The notes under the pieces: model-generated | Database searches by the model: none | What the model saw: the letters and a program-made list of their open reading frames with translations, nothing else | Told to the model about the DNA's origin: nothing | Shown: positions 1 to 6,793 of the stretch, piece after piece | Layout of the letters: each line of letters starts with the position of its first letter | Numbering within the stretch: the first letter of the stretch is position 1 | Origin: Bacteroidota bacterium | Lineage (GTDB): Bacteria; Bacteroidota; Bacteroidia; NS11-12g; UBA955 | NCBI GenBank assembly: GCA_947450015.1 | Contig: CANFUB010000048.1 | Coordinates: 1 to 12,989 of the forward strand | Direction of reading: 5' to 3' | DNA length: 12,989 nt | Program-made: the position numbers and the translations under genes

Positions 1-369
1 AATATTATTTAAATAATGGTCGCTGCGCTTGCCAGTGGCCCAAATAATATTAACTGCAGCCATTTCTTTTTTTATCAAATATTCAATACCCTTTTCAAGG
101 TCGGTTTTGTTTTGGTCGGGGGTAAATTCAATGGCAGTATCTGGGGGTATTTGGTCGCGTAGAGTATCAATGTTTAAGCCATCAAAATCGCCCAATGCCA
201 CATCGAATTTAATGCCTAGTTCTAATACACGACTAAGGGCGCCATCCAAAACCACAATAAAAGGACTCCACTCCAGTAATTGGTTGAGTAAATCCATAGA
301 ACAAGCTTGACCATTGGCTATGATTAATGCAGGTTCCTGACCTTCTCTTACAATGTGGTGTGATGACAT
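1..369 (-). CDS. Thiamine pyrophosphokinase (thiamine diphosphokinase), 3' end cut by window edge
   Basis: The 123 visible codons run open to the left edge; the stop lies outside. The family transfers pyrophosphate from ATP to thiamine, making the cofactor thiamine diphosphate in the cytoplasm. Visible family landmarks, in order: a hydrophobic strand ending VVLDGA (residues 39-44), the acidic GDFDG motif (60-64, usually GDxDS), DQNKTD (85-90, the nucleotide/metal-binding region) and GKRSDHYLNN (113-122, matching the GGRxDHxLxN signature). Family members are roughly 210-220 residues, so I estimate that about 90 residues, including the thiamine-binding C-terminal beta domain, are missing. The ATG at 369-367 follows directly on the TAA stop (372-370) of the upstream propeller gene, with no spacer, so the pair is probably co-transcribed and may be translationally coupled. 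No signal peptide is present. Motif order makes the family assignment strong. Confidence 0.88.
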   Translation of the reverse strand, partial: MSSHHIVREGQEPALIIANGQACSMDLLNQLLEWSPFIVVLDGALSRVLELGIKFDVALGDFDGLNIDTLRDQIPPDTAIEFTPDQNKTDLEKGIEYLIKKEMAAVNIIWATGKRSDHYLNNI

Positions 370-2796
370 TTATTTATTTACATTGAAGACAGTGCTTTCG
401 GTTTTACCTTCGGTTTCAATATTAATGATATAATTTCCGCTTTGCAATGTTTCGATTGCAAGACTGTTTATGCCAGCTGCTAACTTTCCACTTTGAATTA
501 GTTCTCCCAACATATTGTAGATGCTGTAATTGGCAACATTGTATTGTGCGTTTAATTCAATATTTAGCAGATTGTTTGCAGGCACAGGAAAAATTTGAAA
601 AAGTGAATTTGATTTTAAAGTATTCTTTAATCCAACATTGTAATTGTTTTTGATAGTAGCTTTAAATACACCACGGCCATGCGTGAAAAAATAGATATCT
701 TTTTTATTTACACTTACTTTGATACTGCTTATAACAACATTTGGCACGCGGGTGTCCTTAATCCATGTTGTACCACTATCTTCGGTAACATAAAGACCAA
801 AATCGGTGCCAGCAAAAATAACTTTTTCAGGATTTACAGGATCACATTCCACCCAATTAACAGGTAAGCCTTTAGGTAAATTACCACTGATGTTTTTAAA
901 TTTAGGGGTTCCAGAAAGCATATTGATGCCTTTGTATAATCTGCCAGAATCATTGATATTACTATAAGCTAGATACACTCTGTCGCGGTAGCCTGGAATA
1001 ACTTTAATGCTGTTACAAAATGAACTTTTAATTGCATTTGGAAGTTTAGCATAAAAGTTAATAAGTTTAGGTTTGGTATTTAACATTGAATCGAATCCGA
1101 TTAAACTATTGCTACCACCTGCATAAACTGCTGGATTAGCATCGAATGATGAATTGGAAGCAAATAATTTTCCATTGGTGATACTGCCTAATTTTGTGAA
1201 ATTATTGCCACTATTTTTGCTAATTAGTAAATTTAAACTTGCCGGATAAATCACCCAATCGCTGTTGTATTCACTAACGTCATAAGGTTGAATAAACCAG
1301 ATGCCTGTACTACCCGAAGGAAGATTATTACTGATATTATTGTCAACAAAACCTTCGCGTCTTATAACAACACCATTTTGATATGATAAATAGCGAGTAT
1401 CTTCTAAAGCATTGTGATAAAAAGCGTAAGCACCATCGCCACCAAAAATGTGGTTAAAATCAGTTGCTCCACTCATACTCTCGTTGGTGCCATTGTCTTG
1501 ACAACCGCCCATAAAATTATTGCTATGAGGTGAGACTGCACCAGAATAAAATTGGGTTACATTGTAGCCGTTGTTAAGCGATTTAAATTGAGAAAAATTA
1601 TTCCATTTGTATATACAAATACCACCATCACAACCAACCAACAATTCAGAGTCATTCATATTTTGTGCAACATGGTGATCAGAATGCATTTCATTCACTT
1701 TGTCCCAATTGCCACCGCCATTAGAACTTACACCTGCATCTAAGGATGCAATGTAAATACTGTTACTATCGTTCGATTTTACAGACATGGTTAAGCAATA
1801 CCATGTGAAACTAAATTTAACAATGCCATTTGGATTGGTTCTAGGAGTAAAAGTTTTTCCACTATCACTCGATTTATAAAAACCATTCAGCACACCTGAA
1901 TACCCATTGTCTACGCCTGAAATAGCGGCATATACTACATTTGGAAATTCTTTACAATAAGCCAATTCACCTCTAGCAGTTGCACTCGAATTGATAGAAT
2001 TAATTTTAGAAAAAGTGCCTAAGTTCCCATTGGATGAACGGTAAACCCCTGAGCCTTTAACAGCGAATAATACACTGCCATTTGGTAAAACTTCTAGGTC
2101 ATTAATTTCTGTAGTCGTTGCGTATACTTTAGAAAATGTTGCACCAGCATCTATGCTTCTCCAAAGTCCAGAAGAACCAGCAGAAACATAAAGTACATTG
2201 GTGTCTTTTGGAGAGCACTTTATGCTCCAACAAACATTAAAATTAGCATTATTAGTGGCACTCAATTGCGAAAAAGTGTTTCCACCATCCATCGATTTAA
2301 ACACACCTGCACCAATAATATCGGCACTGTTCCCGCTGCCCTCACCTGTGCAATAGTATATAATATTGGGCAGAAATGGATTTTGATCCATGCCTGTTAC
2401 AGAAGGACTAATTTGTTGGTCGTTGATTGCACGCCACGAAATACCCTTGTTATCAGAGATAAAAATTCCACCAGAGGCACCACCAGCAATAATTCTATTA
2501 GGATTACTAAGGTCTGTAATCATTCCTCTAGTTCTTCCGCCAACATTATTTGGACCTACCTCGGTTAAATTAAGCAAAACATCTGAGGTGGCTCTTTTGA
2601 TAGATTGCGGCATCCAGTTGTAATGCGTTAAATCGGGCATCACATTGGTGCCATTGGTTTTAATATAAAGCAGTTGCTCTTGGTACCCAGGATGTCCTTC
2701 TTTTTCGGATTCGCCAATTTTGGTCGTAAATTTGCTGCAACTGAACAATAATAAAAGCGCAAAGGGAAACAATAAGTGATATTTTTGTATGAACAT
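370..2796 (-). CDS. Secreted BNR/Asp-box beta-propeller lipoprotein with T9SS type A sorting domain
   Basis: This encodes 808 residues from the ATG at 2796. A longer reading from 2817 would need a TTG codon and would run through a promoter-like TACTTTTG, so I reject it. The N-terminus is a lipoprotein signal (hydrophobic LLFPFALLLLFSC, lipobox Cys20). The body carries repeated Asp-box hairpins (S-x-[DN]-x-G-x-[TSN]-[WF]) near residues 114, 168, 214, 309, 357, 526 and 671, typical of sortilin/VPS10-like or exo-sialidase-like multi-bladed propellers. No glycosidase active site is recognisable. The C-terminus from about residue 732 is a T9SS type A sorting domain: FPVPANNLLNIEL, then YNMLGELIQSG, LQSGNYIINI and a short basic end. 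The T9SS exports such proteins across the outer membrane. The function (adhesion, binding or hydrolysis) is not determinable. A lipobox together with a type A sorting domain is unusual, and one of the two signals may not be used. Confidence 0.88.
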   Translation of the reverse strand: MFIQKYHLLFPFALLLLFSCSKFTTKIGESEKEGHPGYQEQLLYIKTNGTNVMPDLTHYNWMPQSIKRATSDVLLNLTEVGPNNVGGRTRGMITDLSNPNRIIAGGASGGIFISDNKGISWRAINDQQISPSVTGMDQNPFLPNIIYYCTGEGSGNSADIIGAGVFKSMDGGNTFSQLSATNNANFNVCWSIKCSPKDTNVLYVSAGSSGLWRSIDAGATFSKVYATTTEINDLEVLPNGSVLFAVKGSGVYRSSNGNLGTFSKINSINSSATARGELAYCKEFPNVVYAAISGVDNGYSGVLNGFYKSSDSGKTFTPRTNPNGIVKFSFTWYCLTMSVKSNDSNSIYIASLDAGVSSNGGGNWDKVNEMHSDHHVAQNMNDSELLVGCDGGICIYKWNNFSQFKSLNNGYNVTQFYSGAVSPHSNNFMGGCQDNGTNESMSGATDFNHIFGGDGAYAFYHNALEDTRYLSYQNGVVIRREGFVDNNISNNLPSGSTGIWFIQPYDVSEYNSDWVIYPASLNLLISKNSGNNFTKLGSITNGKLFASNSSFDANPAVYAGGSNSLIGFDSMLNTKPKLINFYAKLPNAIKSSFCNSIKVIPGYRDRVYLAYSNINDSGRLYKGINMLSGTPKFKNISGNLPKGLPVNWVECDPVNPEKVIFAGTDFGLYVTEDSGTTWIKDTRVPNVVISSIKVSVNKKDIYFFTHGRGVFKATIKNNYNVGLKNTLKSNSLFQIFPVPANNLLNIELNAQYNVANYSIYNMLGELIQSGKLAAGINSLAIETLQSGNYIINIETEGKTESTVFNVNK
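2780..2787 (+). promoter_or_regulatory. Possible -7 element (TATTTTTG) upstream of msrA
   Basis: TATTTTTG fits TAnnTTTG on the plus strand, 48 bases before the msrA ATG and inside the first codons of the divergent propeller gene. There is no TTG at the -33 position, and the region is so AT-rich that a chance match is likely. It is listed because msrA has no nearer candidate and must be transcribed from this divergent junction. Confidence 0.25.
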
Positions 2797-2803
2797 AAAG
2801 ATA

Positions 2804-2811
2804 CAAAAGTA
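2804..2811 (-). promoter_or_regulatory. Putative -7 element (TACTTTTG) of the propeller gene
   Basis: On the minus strand TACTTTTG matches the Bacteroidota sigma-A -7 consensus TAnnTTTG and ends 7 bases before the ATG at 2796. No TTG lies at the expected -33 distance, so the match rests on the -7 element alone. It lies inside the only longer reading frame (TTG at 2817), which supports the shorter start. Confidence 0.4.
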
Positions 2812-2835
2812 ATTCAAACGTGTTTAAAATAAAAG

Positions 2836-3498
2836 ATGCAAAAGTTACAATTCCCAATATCAGCCCTCTTATTTATTTGTTTAATCGCTTGTTCGGCTAA
2901 AACAAACAATAATTCAACAAACGTTGTTAGCAATAAATCCAATATGAATGATAGTAATTTAAATAGAGATACCGCCACATTCGCAGGCGGTTGTTTTTGG
3001 TGTATTGAAACCACAATGGCGCGCCTTAAGGGTGTCGACACTGTGATTAGTGGTTATACAGGTGGTAAGACAAAAGATCCTACCTACAGAGAAGTATGTT
3101 CGGGATTTACTGGTCATGCCGAAGCTGTTCAAATAATCTACAATCCAGAAATAGTTGATTATAATACTTTGTTAACGGTGTTCTTTACGATGCACGATCC
3201 AACCCAATTGAATCGACAAGGCAATGATGTTGGAACGCAATACCGCTCTGCTATCTTTTACAATAGTCAAGCTCAAAAAGACAGTGCAGAAGCTTTTATT
3301 AATAAATTGACCATCGATAAGGTTTTTGATCATGCAATTGTAACCGAATTACAGCCACTAGGCATTTATTATAATGCAGAAGATTATCACCAAGATTACT
3401 ACAATCAAAACAGGTTGGAAAACAGTTATTGTACTGCCGTTATCGATCCTAAAGTTAGCAAATTAAGAAAGACTTTTAGTCATTTGCTGAAAGATTAA
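2836..3498 (+). CDS. msrA: Peptide-methionine (S)-S-oxide reductase MsrA, lipoprotein form
   Basis: This 220-residue protein reduces the S-epimer of methionine sulfoxide in oxidised proteins. The catalytic motif GCFWC is at residues 52-56 (nucleophile Cys53, followed by Glu58). Conserved blocks follow: SGYTGG (72-77), the VCSGFTGHAEAV block, HDPTQLNRQGNDVGTQYRS (120-138), AEDYHQDY and a C-terminal Cys199 (SYC), the usual resolving position. An N-terminal hydrophobic stretch ends in LIAC (lipobox Cys19), then a roughly 25-residue Asn/Ser-rich linker leads to the enzyme core. This predicts a lipid-anchored enzyme in the periplasm repairing envelope proteins. There is no lipoprotein export signal after Cys19, so it probably faces the periplasm. 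It is the only plus-strand gene here, divergent from the propeller gene. Its stop TAA (3496-3498) overlaps the stop of the convergent membrane-protein gene. Family confidence is very high. Confidence 0.96.
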   Translation: MQKLQFPISALLFICLIACSAKTNNNSTNVVSNKSNMNDSNLNRDTATFAGGCFWCIETTMARLKGVDTVISGYTGGKTKDPTYREVCSGFTGHAEAVQIIYNPEIVDYNTLLTVFFTMHDPTQLNRQGNDVGTQYRSAIFYNSQAQKDSAEAFINKLTIDKVFDHAIVTELQPLGIYYNAEDYHQDYYNQNRLENSYCTAVIDPKVSKLRKTFSHLLKD

Positions 3499-4112
3499 TT
3501 GTTCTTGCGAACACCAAATTCACGCATTTTTTGCTCGTGGTATTTTTGACTTTCTATCTCAAAAATTTGCCTATTTTCAATTGTATTATTTTCGTAATAC
3601 CTTGACATGGCATTTGAATAATCAGGGTACTTATCTAAAAATCTGGCTTCTATAAGCGTTCTATACGGCATGAAATACATGATGGCAAAGAACACCATCC
3701 AAATAAAGTAACGCAGGTTGTGTATGAATTCAATTTTACGCGTAACAAGCTGCACAATTACTAAAAACATGAGGCCTAGAATGATGGTTAAACCACCAAC
3801 CAACAGCATTGCATTTGCGCCAGGCCATAACATCAATTTGAATAATAGACCAGTTAATATGTTACTTAAAATGAGGCCTAAAATGGCGCCCATGGTGATT
3901 TTAAGGGCATTCAAATCTTGGTAAGTAGACTTGCTAAAAATTTTATACAAGTGTTTGTTGTTAAGCAATAAAAAGCCAAAAAGAAAATACAAAATAGCCA
4001 ATAACATACTCGAAAAGACAACAATTGTATTTGTTATTTCAGTAACACCATTGATAATCAAAATGGAAGAAACAAAAATAACAACAAGCAGTATTATTTC
4101 AGTTTTGCGCAT
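3495..4112 (-). CDS. Five-helix integral membrane protein of unknown function
   Basis: This 205-residue protein has about five hydrophobic helices (roughly residues 5-21, 27-50, 70-91, 97-122 and 133-148) and a charged, probably cytoplasmic, C-terminal tail of about 55 residues rich in Glu, Tyr, Lys and Arg. Between helices 3 and 4 lies FKLMLWPGANAMLLVGG (residues 91-107). This resembles the helix-WPGA-helix motif seen in many small Bacteroidota membrane proteins, including the GldL motor family, but the other GldL features are not evident. The ATG is 12 bases after the stop of the outer-membrane protein gene, so the two probably form one transcription unit. The stop codon shares the TTAA sequence with the msrA stop. 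I do not assign a function. Confidence 0.8.
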   Translation of the reverse strand: MRKTEIILLVVIFVSSILIINGVTEITNTIVVFSSMLLAILYFLFGFLLLNNKHLYKIFSKSTYQDLNALKITMGAILGLILSNILTGLLFKLMLWPGANAMLLVGGLTIILGLMFLVIVQLVTRKIEFIHNLRYFIWMVFFAIMYFMPYRTLIEARFLDKYPDYSNAMSRYYENNTIENRQIFEIESQKYHEQKMREFGVRKNN

Positions 4113-4124
4113 GCAATGGATTGT

Positions 4125-4778
4125 TTAGAGTGCGATACAGAAGCCCAAGTTCATTCTTAATTGAACGCCCCTTTGATAAGGTGAAATTAAGCCAATATTG
4201 AGTTGTTCATGGTGGTCTCCTGCTACAGGTATATAAACACCCCCTCCCAATGATAAATCAAGGTAAATATTTTCGAAAACAGATTTCCTTAAACCCATCA
4301 TATAGCCAAACGCAACTGTAGAGGCCATTCTGTTTTCATTGAGAGTGTTTGTTTTAACATAGTATGGATTATAGGTCGTTGTATAGGTTGTTTCTGTGTA
4401 TTTCATTGACAATGTCTTGAATGCAACAAATGGCCCAATCCATACATTTTTAATATAGTTGTTCGGTTTCCTATAAAAGCGGTATTGTCCTTCAACCTTT
4501 ACACCATTCATATCTGAATAACCGTCATTTTTTAACTTATACAAACCAGGATTGGTAGATGTATAAAAACCAACTTGTGTATAGAACGATTCTTTATGAG
4601 CGGTTGCTTTTTCATAACCCATTTCAAAGCCTCCAACCAATAATGGAACGGGCACAAAGTGAATCATTTTATTAAAAGGGGTATTGCGCGTAACTGCACT
4701 GTATTCTTTTTGTGCGAATGCAGAAGTAGAAATAAAAACAGTTAAAATGATAAAATTTAAAATCCTTAAGGCTTTCAT
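4125..4778 (-). CDS. Putative outer-membrane beta-barrel protein with signal peptide
   Basis: This 217-residue protein has a classical signal peptide: MKALR start, hydrophobic core to about residue 20, likely cleavage after AFA (residues 20-22) before QKEYS. The mature part is rich in aromatic residues with alternating polar/hydrophobic patterns (for example FYTQVGFYTST, VKVEGQYRFYRK, IYLDLSLGGGVYIPV, VQLRMNLGFCIAL), consistent with antiparallel transmembrane strands. The size and pattern resemble small Bacteroidota porin-like barrels such as the DUF3575 type, but no diagnostic motif proves that family. It lies 37 bases after gcvT and 12 bases before the membrane-protein gene. A well-placed promoter-like pair (TTG, 19 bases, TAAGTTTG) precedes the ATG, so it may have its own transcript. 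The signal peptide requires this ATG as the start. Confidence 0.75.
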   Translation of the reverse strand: MKALRILNFIILTVFISTSAFAQKEYSAVTRNTPFNKMIHFVPVPLLVGGFEMGYEKATAHKESFYTQVGFYTSTNPGLYKLKNDGYSDMNGVKVEGQYRFYRKPNNYIKNVWIGPFVAFKTLSMKYTETTYTTTYNPYYVKTNTLNENRMASTVAFGYMMGLRKSVFENIYLDLSLGGGVYIPVAGDHHEQLNIGLISPYQRGVQLRMNLGFCIAL

Positions 4779-4782
4779 AATT

Positions 4783-4812
4783 CAAACTTAAGCGAATTAA
4801 ACTAAAAACCAA
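4783..4812 (-). promoter_or_regulatory. Candidate Bacteroidota sigma-A promoter (TTG-N19-TAAGTTTG)
   Basis: The minus strand reads TTG (4812-4810), a 19-base spacer, then TAAGTTTG (4790-4783). This matches the TTG / TAnnTTTG consensus with ideal spacing. It sits just after the gcvT stop and ends only 4 bases before the ATG at 4778, so the transcript would start at or very near the start codon. Confidence 0.6.
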
Positions 4813-4815
4813 TCA

Positions 4816-5910
4816 TTACATAAAAGGAATTTTTACCACTTTAGCTTTGAGTGCTTTGTCTCTCACCTCAATGTAAATCTCAGAATCGAGTGCGTTAAAA
4901 GGCGAATTAACATAGCCCAAACCGATTGCTTTTCCAAGTGTCGGAGATTGTGTTCCTGAGGTTACTTCACCTATGGTATTGCCTTGGGCATCTTTGATCA
5001 TATAATGTTGACGCGGAATACCACGGTCAATCATTTCGAAACCAACCAATTTTTTCGAAACGCCATTGTCTTTAAGTGATTTGTGATAGGCACTATTCAC
5101 AAAATCTTTTGTAAATTTTGTAATCCAACCCAATCCCGCTTCAATTGGAGAGGTGGTATCATTGATATCGTTGCCATATAAGCAAAAGCCTTTTTCAAGT
5201 CTTAAGGTATCTCTGCAACCTAAACCTGCTGGTAGAATTCCAAATTCAGCACCTGCTTCAAAAACAGCATCCCACAATTTCTTAGCATCTTTATTCGAAA
5301 CATATAACTCGAATCCACCTGCACCAGTATAACCTGTATTAGAGATAATAACATGCTCACAGCCTGCAATGGCGCCTGTTTTGAATGAATAATACTCCAT
5401 TGAAGACAAATCAACTTCGGTTAATTTTTGTAAAGCTTTAATTGCATTAGGTCCTTGAACTGCCAATAAACTTAGCTGATCACTGAGATTTTCCATTTGA
5501 ACACCAAATGTGTTATGAGATGAAATCCAATCCCAGTCTTTTTCAATATTCGAAGCATTTACTACTAAATAGTATTCAGTATCACTGTTTTTATATACTA
5601 ATAAATCATCAACTATACCACCAGTGTTATTCGGTAAACAGCTGTATTGTACTTTTCCATTAACTAATTTCGAAGCATCATTGCTGGTAACCAACTGGAT
5701 TAAATCTAATGCTTTCTCACCTTTCAAAAGGAATTCACCCATGTGAGAAACATCAAATACACCAACACTGTTGCGCACTTGATTGTGTTCCTGAATTAAA
5801 TTACTGTATTGAACTGGCATATTAAATCCAGCAAATGGTACCATTTTGCCACCAAGAGCAATGTGTAAATCGTTAAGTGCAACTAATTTTAGAGCTTGTG
5901 TATTGTCCAT
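4816..5910 (-). CDS. gcvT: Aminomethyltransferase, glycine cleavage system T protein
   Basis: This 364-residue protein matches the family in length and in its full motif series. GcvT moves the aminomethyl carbon of glycine from the H-protein lipoyl arm to tetrahydrofolate, giving methylene-THF and ammonia in the cytoplasm. Visible motifs: GGKMVPFAGFNMPVQY near 20-35, the VRNSVGVFDVSHMGE block (45-59), GGIVDDLL (97-104, with the Asp101 equivalent that is essential in the family), VVNASN (116-121), TGYTGAGGFELYV (192-204), the GLGCRDTLRLEKG block (229-241) and SPTLGKAIGLGYV near the C-terminus. The conserved N-terminal block supports the ATG at 5910. No other glycine cleavage gene (gcvH, gcvP) is in this window. 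It follows mazG by 70 bases with a good promoter match in between, so it is probably transcribed on its own or as the head of gcvT-barrel-membrane protein. Confidence 0.97.
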   Translation of the reverse strand: MDNTQALKLVALNDLHIALGGKMVPFAGFNMPVQYSNLIQEHNQVRNSVGVFDVSHMGEFLLKGEKALDLIQLVTSNDASKLVNGKVQYSCLPNNTGGIVDDLLVYKNSDTEYYLVVNASNIEKDWDWISSHNTFGVQMENLSDQLSLLAVQGPNAIKALQKLTEVDLSSMEYYSFKTGAIAGCEHVIISNTGYTGAGGFELYVSNKDAKKLWDAVFEAGAEFGILPAGLGCRDTLRLEKGFCLYGNDINDTTSPIEAGLGWITKFTKDFVNSAYHKSLKDNGVSKKLVGFEMIDRGIPRQHYMIKDAQGNTIGEVTSGTQSPTLGKAIGLGYVNSPFNALDSEIYIEVRDKALKAKVVKIPFM

Positions 5911-5917
5911 ATGGCGG

Positions 5918-5950
5918 CAAAGATAATTGAATATTGGAATTAATTTTCAA
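5918..5950 (-). promoter_or_regulatory. Candidate gcvT promoter (TTG-N22-TATCTTTG)
   Basis: The minus strand has TTG (5950-5948), a 22-base spacer and TATCTTTG (5925-5918), a perfect match to the Bacteroidota -7 element. It ends 7 bases before the gcvT ATG, implying an extremely short 5' leader. The spacer is at the long end of what is accepted. The -33 box overlaps the left arm of an inverted repeat at 5944-5976. Confidence 0.6.
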
Positions 5951-5976
5951 TTTGCACTTTCAAGTAACATTGAAAA
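5944..5976. repeat. Inverted repeat between mazG and gcvT
   Basis: The arms TTTTCAAT (5944-5951) and ATTGAAAA (5969-5976) are exact reverse complements separated by 17 bases, which contain a smaller ACTT/AAGT hairpin. It lies just past the mazG stop and overlaps the gcvT -33 box. It could be a weak AT-rich mazG terminator or an operator for gcvT. No strong T-run follows it, and a chance match is possible in such AT-rich sequence. Confidence 0.35.
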
Positions 5977-5980
5977 ACGG

Positions 5981-6754
5981 CTAAGGTATGAGCTTTGCCT
6001 CGTTCCACCATTGGTCCATCTGCGCTAAGCCAACAGTGCGTAAATCAAGGTTAAGTTCTTCGGCTCTTTCTTCTATATGCTTAAAACGCTTTATAAATTT
6101 TCGATTGGTTTTTTCAAGTGCATCGTCTGGGTTGATATTGCTAAACCTTGCATAGTTAACCAAAGAAAATAACAAATCGCCTAATTCGTTTTCTTTTTCT
6201 TCATCCGAAGTGGCCTCTTTAAATTCTAATAATTCTTCATCAACTTTGGCCCATACTTGTTCTTTTGTCTCCCAATCAAAACCAACTTGGGCAGCTTTCT
6301 CCTGCATACGATAAGCCTTTACTAAAGCGGGCATCGATTGAGGGACACCACTTAAAACGGATTTTTTCTCATTGCCTTTTTCTTTTAGTTTAATCTGCTC
6401 CCAATTTTGTTTGACAACATCGCTATTCTCTGCAATCACCTCGCCATAGATATGTGGGTGTCTGCGAATTAATTTTTCGCATAATTGAGTCAATACATCT
6501 TCAATATTAAACTGCTTTTTTTCTTCTCCGATTTTTGCATAAAAAACAATGTGCAAGAGAATATCACCGAGCTCCTTTTTAATTTCCTCAGCATCATTTT
6601 TCAGAATAGCATCGCTAAGTTCGTAAGTTTCTTCTATGGTTAAATGCCTAAGCGATTCAGTGGTTTGTTCCTTATCCCAAGGACACTTCTCTCTTAATTC
6701 ATCCATTATGGTTAATAGTCTTCCAAAGGCTTTTAATCTTGCGTCGGTATGCAT
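5981..6754 (-). CDS. mazG: Nucleoside triphosphate pyrophosphohydrolase MazG
   Basis: This 257-residue protein has the tandem two-domain MazG architecture. The enzyme hydrolyses (d)NTPs to NMP and pyrophosphate, cleaning abnormal nucleotides and, in some bacteria, affecting (p)ppGpp responses. The N-terminal domain shows LREKCPWDKEQT (20-31), the metal-binding EETYE (41-45) and ELGD (61-64). The central ETxxxW-type region includes GEVIAENSDVVKQNWEQIK (104-122) and SVLSGVPQSMPAL (132-144). The C-terminal domain repeats the pattern with DEELLE (192-197) and ELGD (210-213), so both metal sites look intact. The N-terminal LxRLLxIMxxLR helix requires the ATG at 6754. It lies 39 bases after the deacetylase gene and has TAATTTTG 4 bases before its start. 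The protein is cytoplasmic, and its link to the neighbouring envelope genes appears to be positional only. Confidence 0.96.
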   Translation of the reverse strand: MHTDARLKAFGRLLTIMDELREKCPWDKEQTTESLRHLTIEETYELSDAILKNDAEEIKKELGDILLHIVFYAKIGEEKKQFNIEDVLTQLCEKLIRRHPHIYGEVIAENSDVVKQNWEQIKLKEKGNEKKSVLSGVPQSMPALVKAYRMQEKAAQVGFDWETKEQVWAKVDEELLEFKEATSDEEKENELGDLLFSLVNYARFSNINPDDALEKTNRKFIKRFKHIEERAEELNLDLRTVGLAQMDQWWNEAKLIP

Positions 6755-6758
6755 GGGT

Positions 6759-6766
6759 CAAAATTA
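6759..6766 (-). promoter_or_regulatory. Possible -7 element (TAATTTTG) of mazG
   Basis: TAATTTTG on the minus strand matches TAnnTTTG and ends 4 bases before the mazG ATG. No TTG is found at the -33 distance, so this is a half-match only, but its placement repeats that seen at gcvT and the barrel gene. Confidence 0.35.
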
Positions 6767-6793
6767 CAGATTTATTTTAAGCCCGTTACTGAA

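Noticed and set aside
29..310. Open frame on the plus strand
   Set aside because: It is the antisense of thiamine pyrophosphokinase, whose motifs are unmistakable on the minus strand.
370..2796. Sialidase or other glycosyl hydrolase assignment for the propeller
   Set aside because: Asp-boxes are structural and occur in many non-enzymes. No arginine triad or other catalytic signature was recognised.
2797..2817. Seven-codon N-terminal extension of the propeller protein
   Set aside because: It starts with TTG and runs through a -7-like TACTTTTG; the ATG at 2796 gives a standard lipoprotein signal.
5911..5980. Glycine riboswitch upstream of gcvT
   Set aside because: The 70-base gap is too short for the tandem aptamer, shows no G-rich aptamer core, and the candidate promoter lies at its downstream end.
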